A stretch of 7,415 nucleotides of DNA from assembly GCA_030666765.1 (NCBI GenBank), contig DAOUXE010000044.1, positions 1-7,415 of the forward strand, read 5' to 3'. Positions 1-5,691 of the stretch are shown here, piece after piece; positions within the stretch are counted from its first letter, which is position 1; the number at the start of each line of letters is the position of its first letter. Source of the stretch: Methanosarcinales archaeon. Lineage in GTDB: Archaea > Halobacteriota > Methanosarcinia > Methanosarcinales > Methanogasteraceae. The notes under the pieces were generated by a model. That model searched no databases and was not told the origin of the DNA. It worked only from the letters and a program-made list of their open reading frames with translations. The position numbers were made by a program, and so were the translations under genes.

Positions 1-1644
1 CTGATCGTCGAGGACAACGGCCCGGGGATCGTTAAGGAGCAGATCCCGAAGGTCTTTGCGAAGTTGCTGTATGGATCCCGTTTCCACGTTCTGAAGCAGT
101 CGAGAGGGCAGCAGGGGATCGGGATCAGTGCATCAGTTCTGTATGCGCAGTTAAGTACCGGAAAGCCAGTGAGAATCATCTCAAAGATCGGCTCGCAGCA
201 GCCAGCGCATTACTGCGAGCTTATAATCAACACAAGCAAGAACGAGCCCGAGATTCTTGAGGAGCAGACGATCGAGTGGGACCCTCCACACGGAACCAGG
301 ATCGAACTCGAGATTAAGGGATCGTATGTAAAGGGGCGGCGGCAGTCAGTACTTGAATATCTGCGGAACACCGCCATCGTAAATCCACATGCACGACTGA
401 CGCTTGTCGATCCGGACGGTGCGTACACCGTATTTGAAAGAGCCACTGACCTCCTGCCAGAGCCACCCAAAGAGATCAAGCCGCATCCGGCAGGGATCGA
501 ACTCGGAACACTTATAAAGATGCTGCGGTACACAGACCAGCAGCGGCTGTTAACGTTTCTGAAGGAATCATTCTCCAAAATAGGGGCTGTGACCGCAGAA
601 AAGATCTGCGCCCATGCAAAATTAAAACCCGCGTGTAAGCCCCAAAAACTCACGCATGAGGAGATAGAACGGCTGCTAAATGCCTTTAAGAGTATAAAGA
701 TTAGCTCCCCACCGACCGATTGCCTCTCTCCGATCTCAGAGGATCTTATCTACAAAGGCGTTGAGAAGGAGTACACGGTAGACTTTATAGCAACTACGAA
801 ACGCTCGCCTGCTGTGTATGCGGGAAATCCGTTCCTCGTCGAAGCTGCGATCGCTTACGGTGGCGATCTGCCTGTGGAGGGCAAGGTGGAGATCTTAAGG
901 TTCGCAAACCGGGTGCCGCTCCTCTACCAGCAGGGCGCATGTGCGACCACGCACGCTATTGAGCGGATAAACTGGAAGTACTACGGGCTCTTGCAGCCGG
1001 GAGGATTTCCTGCAGGGCCGTGCGCGATCATGGTGCATGTCGCATCCACCAACGTGCCGTTCACATCTGAGTCAAAGAATGCGATCGCAGATGTTCCGGA
1101 GATCTTAGGCGAGGTCGAAAACGCGGTGCGTACCGTCTCGGGCAGACTTAGGAAATACCTGGGGAAGCGGGAGCTGCTTTCAAAACGCAAGGAAAAGGAA
1201 AATCTCATCAAGAAAGTGCTTCCAAGACTTGCGACCAAGGTCTCTGACATCCTCGATCGGGATACTCCGAATATCAACCCGGTAGTTGCAAGGATCATGG
1301 GCAATCTCCTTGTGAACCGCTCTGTGCTCCAAAATGAAGGCGGGCTCGATGTTGAGATACGGATTGAGAATCATACGGATACTGCGCAGTCCCTTAAAAT
1401 ACATGACCTGATTCCTTATGAGATCAAAAGCGCGGAACCCGAACCACGCAGGGCTGTGATTGGGGATCGGTTCGATCATCTCTGGAAGGTATCGCTCCGG
1501 TCAGGGGAGCGTACGTCCCTTACATATACAATCGAGGAAGGTGGTGGCAAGGATGTGAGAGAAGAGATTTCCCTTCCCGCGCCGATGGTGGAAGGTGTGC
1601 CTGTTGAACTGGTCACGGGCGCAAAGGTGCTCGGGCGCGGGTGA
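1..1644 (+). CDS. top6B: DNA topoisomerase VI subunit B, 5'-truncated by window edge
   Basis: This is the ATPase subunit of type IIB topoisomerase VI; its ATP-driven dimerisation controls DNA passage through breaks made by the A subunit. The frame is open from base 1 and encodes 547 residues, so the real start lies left of the window. The N-box helix with the catalytic glutamate is missing with it, roughly 70-90 residues by family comparison. What remains: the GHKL motif DNGPGI (residues 5-10 of the visible part) and the glycine-rich ATP lid GQQGIG (36-41); an H2TH-like segment (about 165-245); and a transducer domain (about 260-370) with a lysine in SESKNAIA (about residue 359) where the family's switch lysine is expected. 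A helical linker follows, then a beta-rich tail (about 449-547) resembling the Ig-like C-terminal domain of Methanosarcina Top6B. An internal TTG at 64 could be mistaken for the start, but the coding match continues upstream. No top6A follows; tbp does. Confidence 0.95.
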   Translation: MIVEDNGPGIVKEQIPKVFAKLLYGSRFHVLKQSRGQQGIGISASVLYAQLSTGKPVRIISKIGSQQPAHYCELIINTSKNEPEILEEQTIEWDPPHGTRIELEIKGSYVKGRRQSVLEYLRNTAIVNPHARLTLVDPDGAYTVFERATDLLPEPPKEIKPHPAGIELGTLIKMLRYTDQQRLLTFLKESFSKIGAVTAEKICAHAKLKPACKPQKLTHEEIERLLNAFKSIKISSPPTDCLSPISEDLIYKGVEKEYTVDFIATTKRSPAVYAGNPFLVEAAIAYGGDLPVEGKVEILRFANRVPLLYQQGACATTHAIERINWKYYGLLQPGGFPAGPCAIMVHVASTNVPFTSESKNAIADVPEILGEVENAVRTVSGRLRKYLGKRELLSKRKEKENLIKKVLPRLATKVSDILDRDTPNINPVVARIMGNLLVNRSVLQNEGGLDVEIRIENHTDTAQSLKIHDLIPYEIKSAEPEPRRAVIGDRFDHLWKVSLRSGERTSLTYTIEEGGGKDVREEISLPAPMVEGVPVELVTGAKVLGRG

Positions 1645-1685
1645 GTGTGAGCGAGTATGGGTGAGCCGGACCCGCGGCCGTATGG

Positions 1686-1705
1686 GGTCACAGCTCCGCG
1701 TGACC
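1686..1705. promoter_or_regulatory. Dyad upstream of the tbp TATA box
   Basis: GGTCAC (1686-1691) and GTGACC (1700-1705) form a perfect 6-bp inverted repeat around an 8-base spacer. It lies just upstream of the TATA-like sequence of tbp and downstream of the top6B stop. No T-run follows, so it does not look like a terminator. A regulator binding site is possible. The symmetry is seen directly; any function is inferred. Confidence 0.3.
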
Positions 1706-1710
1706 GATAG

Positions 1711-1726
1711 TATTATTGTATATAAA
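1711..1726 (+). promoter_or_regulatory. TATA-box region of tbp
   Basis: An AT-rich stretch in GC-richer surroundings contains TATTATTG (1711-1718) directly followed by TATATAAA (1719-1726). The tbp ATG is at 1742 and has no Shine-Dalgarno sequence before it, so a leaderless or nearly leaderless transcript is likely. Archaeal start sites lie about 25-27 bases from the TATA centre. On that spacing the upstream half fits the ATG, whereas TATATAAA would place transcription start slightly inside the gene. Which half binds TBP is undecided. Confidence 0.55.
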
Positions 1727-1741
1727 CCCAACGCCATTATT

Positions 1742-2290
1742 ATGATTGACCCCACCATCAAGATCGAGAATATTGTTGCATCGATGGAACTTTCTGACCA
1801 CTTTGACCTCCTGCATATATCGTCATCCCTCGAAAATGCCGACTATGACAAAAACAAATTTCCGGGGCTCGTGTACCGGATAAAAGACCCGAAAACAGCA
1901 TTTCTGGTATTCGGATCGGGCAAAGCAAACTGTACCGGCGCAAAGAGCATACCTGATGTGGATAAAGCGATAGAGATCCTTTCAGAGGATCTAACAAATC
2001 TTGGATACACGATCACGAATACAGACTATACGGTCCAGAACATCGTGGCTGGCGCATCGCTCGATACGGAACTCGATCTGGATGCTATTGCGATCGGTCT
2101 TGGGTTTGAGAACATCGAGTACGAACCAGAGGTGTTCCCAGGTCTTGTGTACAGGATCAAGGATCCAAAAGTAGTTGTTCTGATATTCCGATCAGGAAAA
2201 CTTGTAATCACGGGAGCAAAGACCCAAACAGAGTGTGAATTCGCTAAGATGGATGTCTGGCAACAGTTGAACAATCTGGGCTTGGTCTGA
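1742..2290 (+). CDS. tbp: TATA-box-binding protein (TBP)
   Basis: This is the archaeal general transcription factor that binds and bends the TATA box and, with TFB, recruits RNA polymerase. It has 182 residues, the usual archaeal length, made of two direct repeats (about 6-92 and 96-182). Each repeat carries an asparagine in its first strand (N10 in IENIVAS, N100 in VQNIVAG), the block FPGLVYRIKDPK (40-51 and 132-143) and the block SGK..xTGAK. The four phenylalanines corresponding to the DNA-intercalating residues of the family are present (F40, F57, F132, F149). The frame is open upstream to about 1595, but family alignment begins at MIDPTIKIEN, so the ATG at 1742 is chosen. The acidic C-terminal tail of some archaeal TBPs is absent; the protein ends NNLGLV. 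nadC follows after 6 bases, suggesting one transcript. Autoregulation through its own TATA box is possible but not shown. Confidence 0.95.
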   Translation: MIDPTIKIENIVASMELSDHFDLLHISSSLENADYDKNKFPGLVYRIKDPKTAFLVFGSGKANCTGAKSIPDVDKAIEILSEDLTNLGYTITNTDYTVQNIVAGASLDTELDLDAIAIGLGFENIEYEPEVFPGLVYRIKDPKVVVLIFRSGKLVITGAKTQTECEFAKMDVWQQLNNLGLV

Positions 2291-2296
2291 TAAGCG

Positions 2297-3112
2297 ATGA
2301 GTATATCTGAAATTGAACGGTTTTTAAGAGAAGATATTGGTGATTTCGATATTTTCCACGAGTTGCTCCAAGATAATGTAGCCAAAGCAAATGTTGTTGC
2401 AAAAGAAGATGGGGTAATCGCCGGACTGGAAGAAGCAACGCGGATTTTCCGTTATTGTGGACTTTCATCAACACGCAGACGAGATGATGGCGATGAGATA
2501 GTCGAAGGGGATGTTGTGCTTGAACTCAGTGGCAAAGCTCGCGCAATCCTGCAAAGCGAGCGTGTTACACTGAACTTTCTTGGCAGGATGAGCGGCATAG
2601 CGACCCTGACCAGGCGGTGCGTGGAGATTGTAAAAGAAAACGATGTCAGGATCGCAGGTACTAGAAAGACGACGCCGGGATTTCGTAGATTCGAGAAGAA
2701 GGCGGTTGCGATCGGTGGCGGCGACCCTCACCGGTTTTGTCTCACTGACGCCGTGATGATCAAGGATAACCACATCAAGATATATGGGATGGAGATAGCG
2801 TACAAATATGCAAGAGATGCGGGTTTTACAAAAACAGTCGAGATCGAGGTCGGAAATGCTGAAGATGCCATGCGCGCTGCAAAACTCGGAGCGGACATTA
2901 TAATGTTCGATAATATGGACCCTCGTGAGATCACAGAAGCCATATCCATCCTGAATGGGCAGGGGTTGTGCGATTGTGCGATGCTTGAGGCATCCGGTGG
3001 CATAACACTGGATAATCTCGCTGTGTATGCAGAAACAGGTGTGAATGTGATCTCGATTGGAGCGCTCACACACTCCACTCAGTGGCTCGACTTCAGTCTC
3101 GAGGTCGAATGA
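2297..3112 (+). CDS. nadC: Nicotinate-nucleotide pyrophosphorylase (carboxylating), quinolinate phosphoribosyltransferase
   Basis: The enzyme converts quinolinate and PRPP to nicotinate mononucleotide, CO2 and pyrophosphate (EC 2.4.2.19), the entry of the de novo NAD pathway, in the cytoplasm. The 271 residues match the family length. Visible motifs are SERVTLNFLGRMSGIAT (87-103); GTRKTTPGFRRFEKKAV (121-137), which carries the basic substrate-binding residues; GGGDPHRF (140-147); DAVMIKDNH (151-159); VEIEV (181-185); MFDNM (203-207); EASGGI (231-236); and ISIGALTHS (252-260). These fit NadC better than its paralogue ModD. The ATG lies 6 bases after the tbp stop with no clear ribosome binding site, so it is probably co-transcribed with tbp. 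The two have no evident functional link. A T-run follows the stop. The quinolinate-making genes nadA and nadB/aspartate dehydrogenase are not in the window. Confidence 0.95.
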   Translation: MSISEIERFLREDIGDFDIFHELLQDNVAKANVVAKEDGVIAGLEEATRIFRYCGLSSTRRRDDGDEIVEGDVVLELSGKARAILQSERVTLNFLGRMSGIATLTRRCVEIVKENDVRIAGTRKTTPGFRRFEKKAVAIGGGDPHRFCLTDAVMIKDNHIKIYGMEIAYKYARDAGFTKTVEIEVGNAEDAMRAAKLGADIIMFDNMDPREITEAISILNGQGLCDCAMLEASGGITLDNLAVYAETGVNVISIGALTHSTQWLDFSLEVE

Positions 3113-3119
3113 GGATGGC

Positions 3120-3126
3120 TTTTTTT
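3120..3126 (+). terminator. T-run terminator after nadC
   Basis: Seven T residues start 8 bases after the nadC stop codon, with no strong stem before them. Intrinsic archaeal termination commonly needs only a T-rich tract, so this probably ends the tbp-nadC transcript. Confidence 0.55.
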
Positions 3127-3166
3127 AATCTCTTCCGGGTGATAAGTTGTGATGAAAAAGATTGAT

Positions 3167-3265
3167 CACAGAGGACGCGGTCTGCGAAGCAAAGCCGTTG
3201 GCAGGACACAGATGGTTGCTGTTTCTCTGGCTCTGTTACCTCTGCGCTCGGTGGGTTTTCCAAAG
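3167..3265. repeat. Degenerate 'CACAGAGGACGC / CCTCTGCGC' intergenic repeat
   Basis: This non-coding stretch contains CACAGAGGACGC (3167-3178), GGACACAGA (3204-3212) and CCTCTGCGCTCGGTG (3239-3253). CAGAGG and CCTCTG (3169-3174 and 3239-3244) are in inverted orientation. The wording resembles the short imperfect CTCTGCG-type intergenic repeats seen scattered in many prokaryotic genomes. No gene or clean terminal repeats are visible. Within this window it is a single, decayed copy, so the call rests on general resemblance. Confidence 0.35.
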
Positions 3266-3293
3266 CCCATTTCAGAAGATAACAAAAAGTCTC
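3266..3293 (+). repeat. Direct repeat copy A, upstream of rqcH
   Basis: This copy matches 5311-5338, allowing a one-base gap in each. The shared parts are CCC, ATTTC, GAA and the perfect 11-mer CAAAAAGTCTC (3283-3293). The two copies lie immediately before and after rqcH, in the same orientation. The role is unknown. Confidence 0.5.
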
Positions 3294-3332
3294 GAATGAA
3301 ATGGTGAACATGGCGACATGGGTTGAGATACG

Positions 3333-5273
3333 ATGAAACAGGCGATGACAAGTATCGATGTTGCGGTGGTAGTCTCTGAGCTACAGCATCTCGTGGGGTC
3401 GCGCATCGAAAAGATATATAAAACCGATACTGGTACTGATATTGAGCAGATCCGGTTGAACCTCTACCTCTTTGGGGAGGGGAGATCCGATCTCGTGATC
3501 ACACCGGGCGCATGTATGCACCTGACCGCGCATCCGCTTCCAAGCCCGAAAACGCCGCCTATGTTTGCGATGACGCTTCGGAAGTACCTCTCTCACGGTA
3601 GGATCGTCTCGATTGAGCAGTACGACTTCGACAGGATAGTTGAGATTAAAACGATGCGCGGAGAAGTCGAAAACGGGCTTATACTAGAACTCTTTCCACC
3701 GGGCAATGTGATACTGGTGAACCAGGAGCGCAAGATCATCCTCCCGCTCCATCCGGTGACCTTCCGCGGTCGGAGAATAAGGAGTGGGGAGACCTACAAA
3801 CTGCCTGATATGCAATCAAATCCCGTAGAGATTACAAAGGATGGGTTATCTAGTATATTTTCCGAATCAGATCTGGGTCTTGTCAAGACGCTTGCGACAA
3901 GACTGAATATGGGGGGAGTCATTGCCGAAGAAGTCTGTTCGCACTCCAGGGTCGATAAAAATATCGGTTGTCATGATTTATCAGATGAGATGGTTGAGAC
4001 GGTGCATGAAGGGATTGCACACGTATTCGGGCAGATGGCTAATTTAAATCCGCATATCGCGTACAAGGACGAAAATAAGATCGATGTTCTTCCGTTCGAA
4101 ATTTCCAGATATGCGGACCGGACAAAACGGTATTTCAGTACGTTTAGCGAGGCACTCGACGAGTTCTTTGGCATAGCTGCGAAAGAGCAGGCAATCGAAA
4201 AGAAACCTGAGAGGAAGCAGAACCCGCTTGAACACCGGCTGACCCAGCAGGAAAACGCAATCCACAAGTTCGAGAGCGATAAATCGGACCTGAACGCGAA
4301 AGCCGAGGCGGTATATACCAATTACCAGCCGGTCGACGAGTTGCTCGGTCTGGTCCGGCAGGAACTCGCGGACGAGCGTACGTGGGAGGAGGTACGCGCG
4401 GAGCATTCCGAAATAAAGCGGACAGACCCGCGAAACAGAACAATTACAATAGAACTGGACGGGATGGACATTCCACTTGATACTGGGAAGAACGTCCCCC
4501 AGAATGCGCAAGTCTTCTATGACCGCTCGAAGAAGATCGGTTCGAAACTGGACGGCGCTGTGCGTGCGATCAAGAACACCAGGGAACTGCTGAAAAAGCA
4601 AGTCAAAAAGCCAAAATCGAAGATGCCAACACCCAAACGCCAGAAACCACGCTGGTATGATCAGTATAGGTGGTTTAGAACCTCAGACGGATTACTCGTG
4701 ATCGGAGGGCGCGGTGCAACCAGCAATGAGGAGATCGTCAGGAAATATCTCGAGAAACGGGACATATTCATGCACAGCCAGACGCCGGGCGCGCCGGTAA
4801 CGATCATCAAGGTAGATAAAGGCGCTCAGGTCTCAGAGCAGACCATCGCAGAGGCGGCGCAGTTTGCGATATCGTATTCGAGCATCTGGAAGAGCGGGCA
4901 GTACACAGGCGACTGTTACTGGGTGCACCCGGATCAGGTCTCAAAGACCCCGGAACATGGCGAGTTCGTCTCAAAAGGCGCATTCATCATCAGGGGCACG
5001 CGGAACTACTTAAAGGATGTTTCGGTAGGGGTCGCGATTGGGATAACCAGCGACCTGCATCTGATCGGGGGTCCGGTCTCTGCTGTTTCGAATCATGCAG
5101 ATAAAGTAGTTGAGATCGTGCCGGGGCGGTTTAACCAGAATGACATCGCAAAGAAGATCTACCGGATATTTTCAGATGCGTTTGGAAGAGCGATCAAGGT
5201 CGTTGCATCGCCTGACCAGATCGCCAAGTTCCTGCCGCCGGGAGAGTCTGATATCAAGTCAAAGGGCAAATAA
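3333..5273 (+). CDS. rqcH: NFACT-family ribosome quality control protein (RqcH/Rqc2/NEMF homologue)
   Basis: The family binds 60S/50S subunits obstructed by peptidyl-tRNA and, in studied members, recruits tRNA to add C-terminal tails to stalled chains; older databases call it a fibronectin-binding-like protein. The 646 residues show the full architecture. NFACT-N (about 5-170) includes aspartate D9 in SIDVAVVVSEL and the DR pair D100-R101 in YDFDRIV, matching the residues needed for tailing in yeast Rqc2. A helix-hairpin-helix-like segment (about 175-235) follows, then a charged coiled-coil region (about 285-430) with NAQVFYDRSKKIGSKLDGAV. NFACT-R (about 440-555) contains WYDQYRWFRTSDGLLVIGGRGATSNEE in sequence; its usual HADIHGA-type motif reads HSQTPGA here. 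A C-terminal extension reaches residue 646. The ATG at 3333 places D9 at the family position; M5 (3345) is an alternative start. No clear Shine-Dalgarno or TATA box precedes it. It appears monocistronic, ending at a T-run. Confidence 0.92.
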   Translation: MKQAMTSIDVAVVVSELQHLVGSRIEKIYKTDTGTDIEQIRLNLYLFGEGRSDLVITPGACMHLTAHPLPSPKTPPMFAMTLRKYLSHGRIVSIEQYDFDRIVEIKTMRGEVENGLILELFPPGNVILVNQERKIILPLHPVTFRGRRIRSGETYKLPDMQSNPVEITKDGLSSIFSESDLGLVKTLATRLNMGGVIAEEVCSHSRVDKNIGCHDLSDEMVETVHEGIAHVFGQMANLNPHIAYKDENKIDVLPFEISRYADRTKRYFSTFSEALDEFFGIAAKEQAIEKKPERKQNPLEHRLTQQENAIHKFESDKSDLNAKAEAVYTNYQPVDELLGLVRQELADERTWEEVRAEHSEIKRTDPRNRTITIELDGMDIPLDTGKNVPQNAQVFYDRSKKIGSKLDGAVRAIKNTRELLKKQVKKPKSKMPTPKRQKPRWYDQYRWFRTSDGLLVIGGRGATSNEEIVRKYLEKRDIFMHSQTPGAPVTIIKVDKGAQVSEQTIAEAAQFAISYSSIWKSGQYTGDCYWVHPDQVSKTPEHGEFVSKGAFIIRGTRNYLKDVSVGVAIGITSDLHLIGGPVSAVSNHADKVVEIVPGRFNQNDIAKKIYRIFSDAFGRAIKVVASPDQIAKFLPPGESDIKSKGK

Positions 5274-5288
5274 GGCAAGTTGCGTGCA

Positions 5289-5295
5289 TTTTTTT
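5289..5295 (+). terminator. T-run terminator after rqcH
   Basis: Seven T residues start 16 bases after the rqcH stop codon, without a strong preceding stem. The layout is the same as at nadC, supporting T-tract termination in this organism. Confidence 0.5.
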
Positions 5296-5310
5296 CACTC
5301 TTCCTGAGAA

Positions 5311-5338
5311 CCCTATTTCGAAACTAGCAAAAAGTCTC
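5311..5338 (+). repeat. Direct repeat copy B, downstream of rqcH
   Basis: This is the second copy of the repeat at 3266-3293, ending in the identical 11-mer CAAAAAGTCTC (5328-5338). It begins 16 bases after the rqcH terminator T-run. Confidence 0.5.
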
Positions 5339-5405
5339 CGGGCTTTTGGTCACCGCCGCGATTCGGGGATGATGTGTTATGTCACCCCCATCCTTCGGAA
5401 AAGAT

Positions 5406-5534
5406 GTATGTGTTTAGCTGAGGTGAAAAAACCATGAGATTACACAAGATTAATACGAAATCTTGTGGAAATTTGTACAATCTCGTGGTTCCGTATGTGT
5501 TTAGCTGTAATCTCGTGGTTGGCTAAACACGTAC
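5406..5534. repeat. 15-base direct repeat and inverted copy (GTATGTGTTTAGCTG family)
   Basis: GTATGTGTTTAGCTG occurs at 5406-5420 and again at 5493-5507. An inverted copy, GCTAAACACGTAC, lies at 5522-5534. The second direct copy and the inverted copy form a 13-position stem with one T-G pair around a 16-base loop. In transcribed form this could fold just before the tRNA promoter. The repeats interleave with the palindromic element at 5430-5520. Confidence 0.6.
5430..5520. repeat. Palindromic intergenic element, copy 1
   Basis: The ends AACCATGAGATTACAC (5430-5445) and CTGTAATCTCGTGGTT (5505-5520) are inverted repeats matching at 14 of 16 positions. Inside are another AATCTCGTGGTT (5479-5490) and a perfect 9-bp hairpin, CACAAGATT (5443-5451) with AATCTTGTG (5459-5467), loop 7. 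The end sequence recurs at 7329-7400, so this is a repeat family. No transposase or target duplication is visible; a MITE-like or small palindromic repeat unit is possible. Confidence 0.6.
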
Positions 5535-5575
5535 GAAAAGATTAATACCAGCACCCACTAACCAGTATATCTGCA
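5535..5575 (+). promoter_or_regulatory. Promoter of the tRNA-Ser gene
   Basis: A purine-rich BRE-like stretch leads into TTAATA (5542-5547), a TATA-like box. TGCA at 5572-5575 lies about 27 bases from the box centre and resembles the initiator (box B) of methanogen stable-RNA genes. Transcription would start just before the tRNA 5' end at 5577. A closer TATA-like GTATAT at 5565-5570 is too near to serve. Confidence 0.5.
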
Positions 5576-5576
5576 T

Positions 5577-5678
5577 GACGAGATAGCCAAGCCCGGTATG
5601 GCGCTGGATTGCTAAATTATATTGTGCAACAATCCAGTGGTGCCTCGCACCTCGGGGGTTCAAATCCCCCTCTCGTCG
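5577..5678 (+). tRNA. tRNA-Ser (anticodon GCU) with a 17-base intron
   Basis: The full cloverleaf can be drawn. The acceptor stem GACGAGA (5577-5583) pairs with TCTCGTC (5671-5677); the D stem is GCCA (5586-5589) with TGGC (5599-5602), with GG in the loop. The anticodon stem is CTGGA (5604-5608) with TCCAG (5633-5637). A long variable arm, GGTGC/GCACC (5639-5643, 5647-5651), and the T arm, GGGGG (5654-5658) with CCCCC (5666-5670) around TTCAAAT, complete it. The mature RNA is 85 bases. The class II variable arm and discriminator G (5678) fit serine rather than leucine, and the spliced loop TTGCTAA gives anticodon GCU, reading AGC and AGU. CCA is not encoded. The gene lies 13 bases from the convergent nuclease gene. 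Confidence 0.93.
5615..5631 (+). other. tRNA-Ser intron at position 37/38 with bulge-helix-bulge
   Basis: Exon bases TTGC (5609-5612, tRNA positions 32-35) pair with intron bases GCAA (5626-5629) as the central 4-bp helix. The 3-base bulges are TAA (5613-5615) and CAA (5630-5632). Cutting between the second and third base of each bulge releases 5615-5631, 17 bases, and joins positions 37 and 38. This is the canonical geometry for the archaeal splicing endonuclease. The inner hairpin is weak: one A-U, one U-G and a loop of about 6. Confidence 0.88.
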
Positions 5679-5683
5679 TTTTT
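5679..5683 (+). terminator. T-run terminator after tRNA-Ser
   Basis: Five T residues directly follow the discriminator base. They lie in the 13-base gap before the 3' end of the convergent nuclease gene. Confidence 0.5.
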
Positions 5684-5691
5684 GCCGTGCC

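Noticed and set aside
210..653. Antisense frames within top6B, nadC, rqcH and the nuclease gene
   Set aside because: They lie opposite clearly conserved genes and their products lack recognisable motifs.
64..1644. Start of top6B at the TTG at 64
   Set aside because: The frame is open to base 1 and encodes the GHKL motif DNGPGI upstream of 64, so the gene is truncated by the window.
1595..1741. N-terminal extension of TBP from 1595
   Set aside because: It overlaps top6B, crosses the TATA region, and lies outside the conserved TBP length; ATG 1742 fits the family.
5365..5393. GGATG/CATCC inverted pair as a terminator hairpin
   Set aside because: The stem is only 5 bp, the loop is long, no T-run follows, and a T-run already ends rqcH.
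3333..5678. Functional pairing of rqcH with the neighbouring tRNA-Ser
   Set aside because: Tailing in studied members uses alanine or threonine tRNAs; separate terminators and promoters make chance adjacency likelier.
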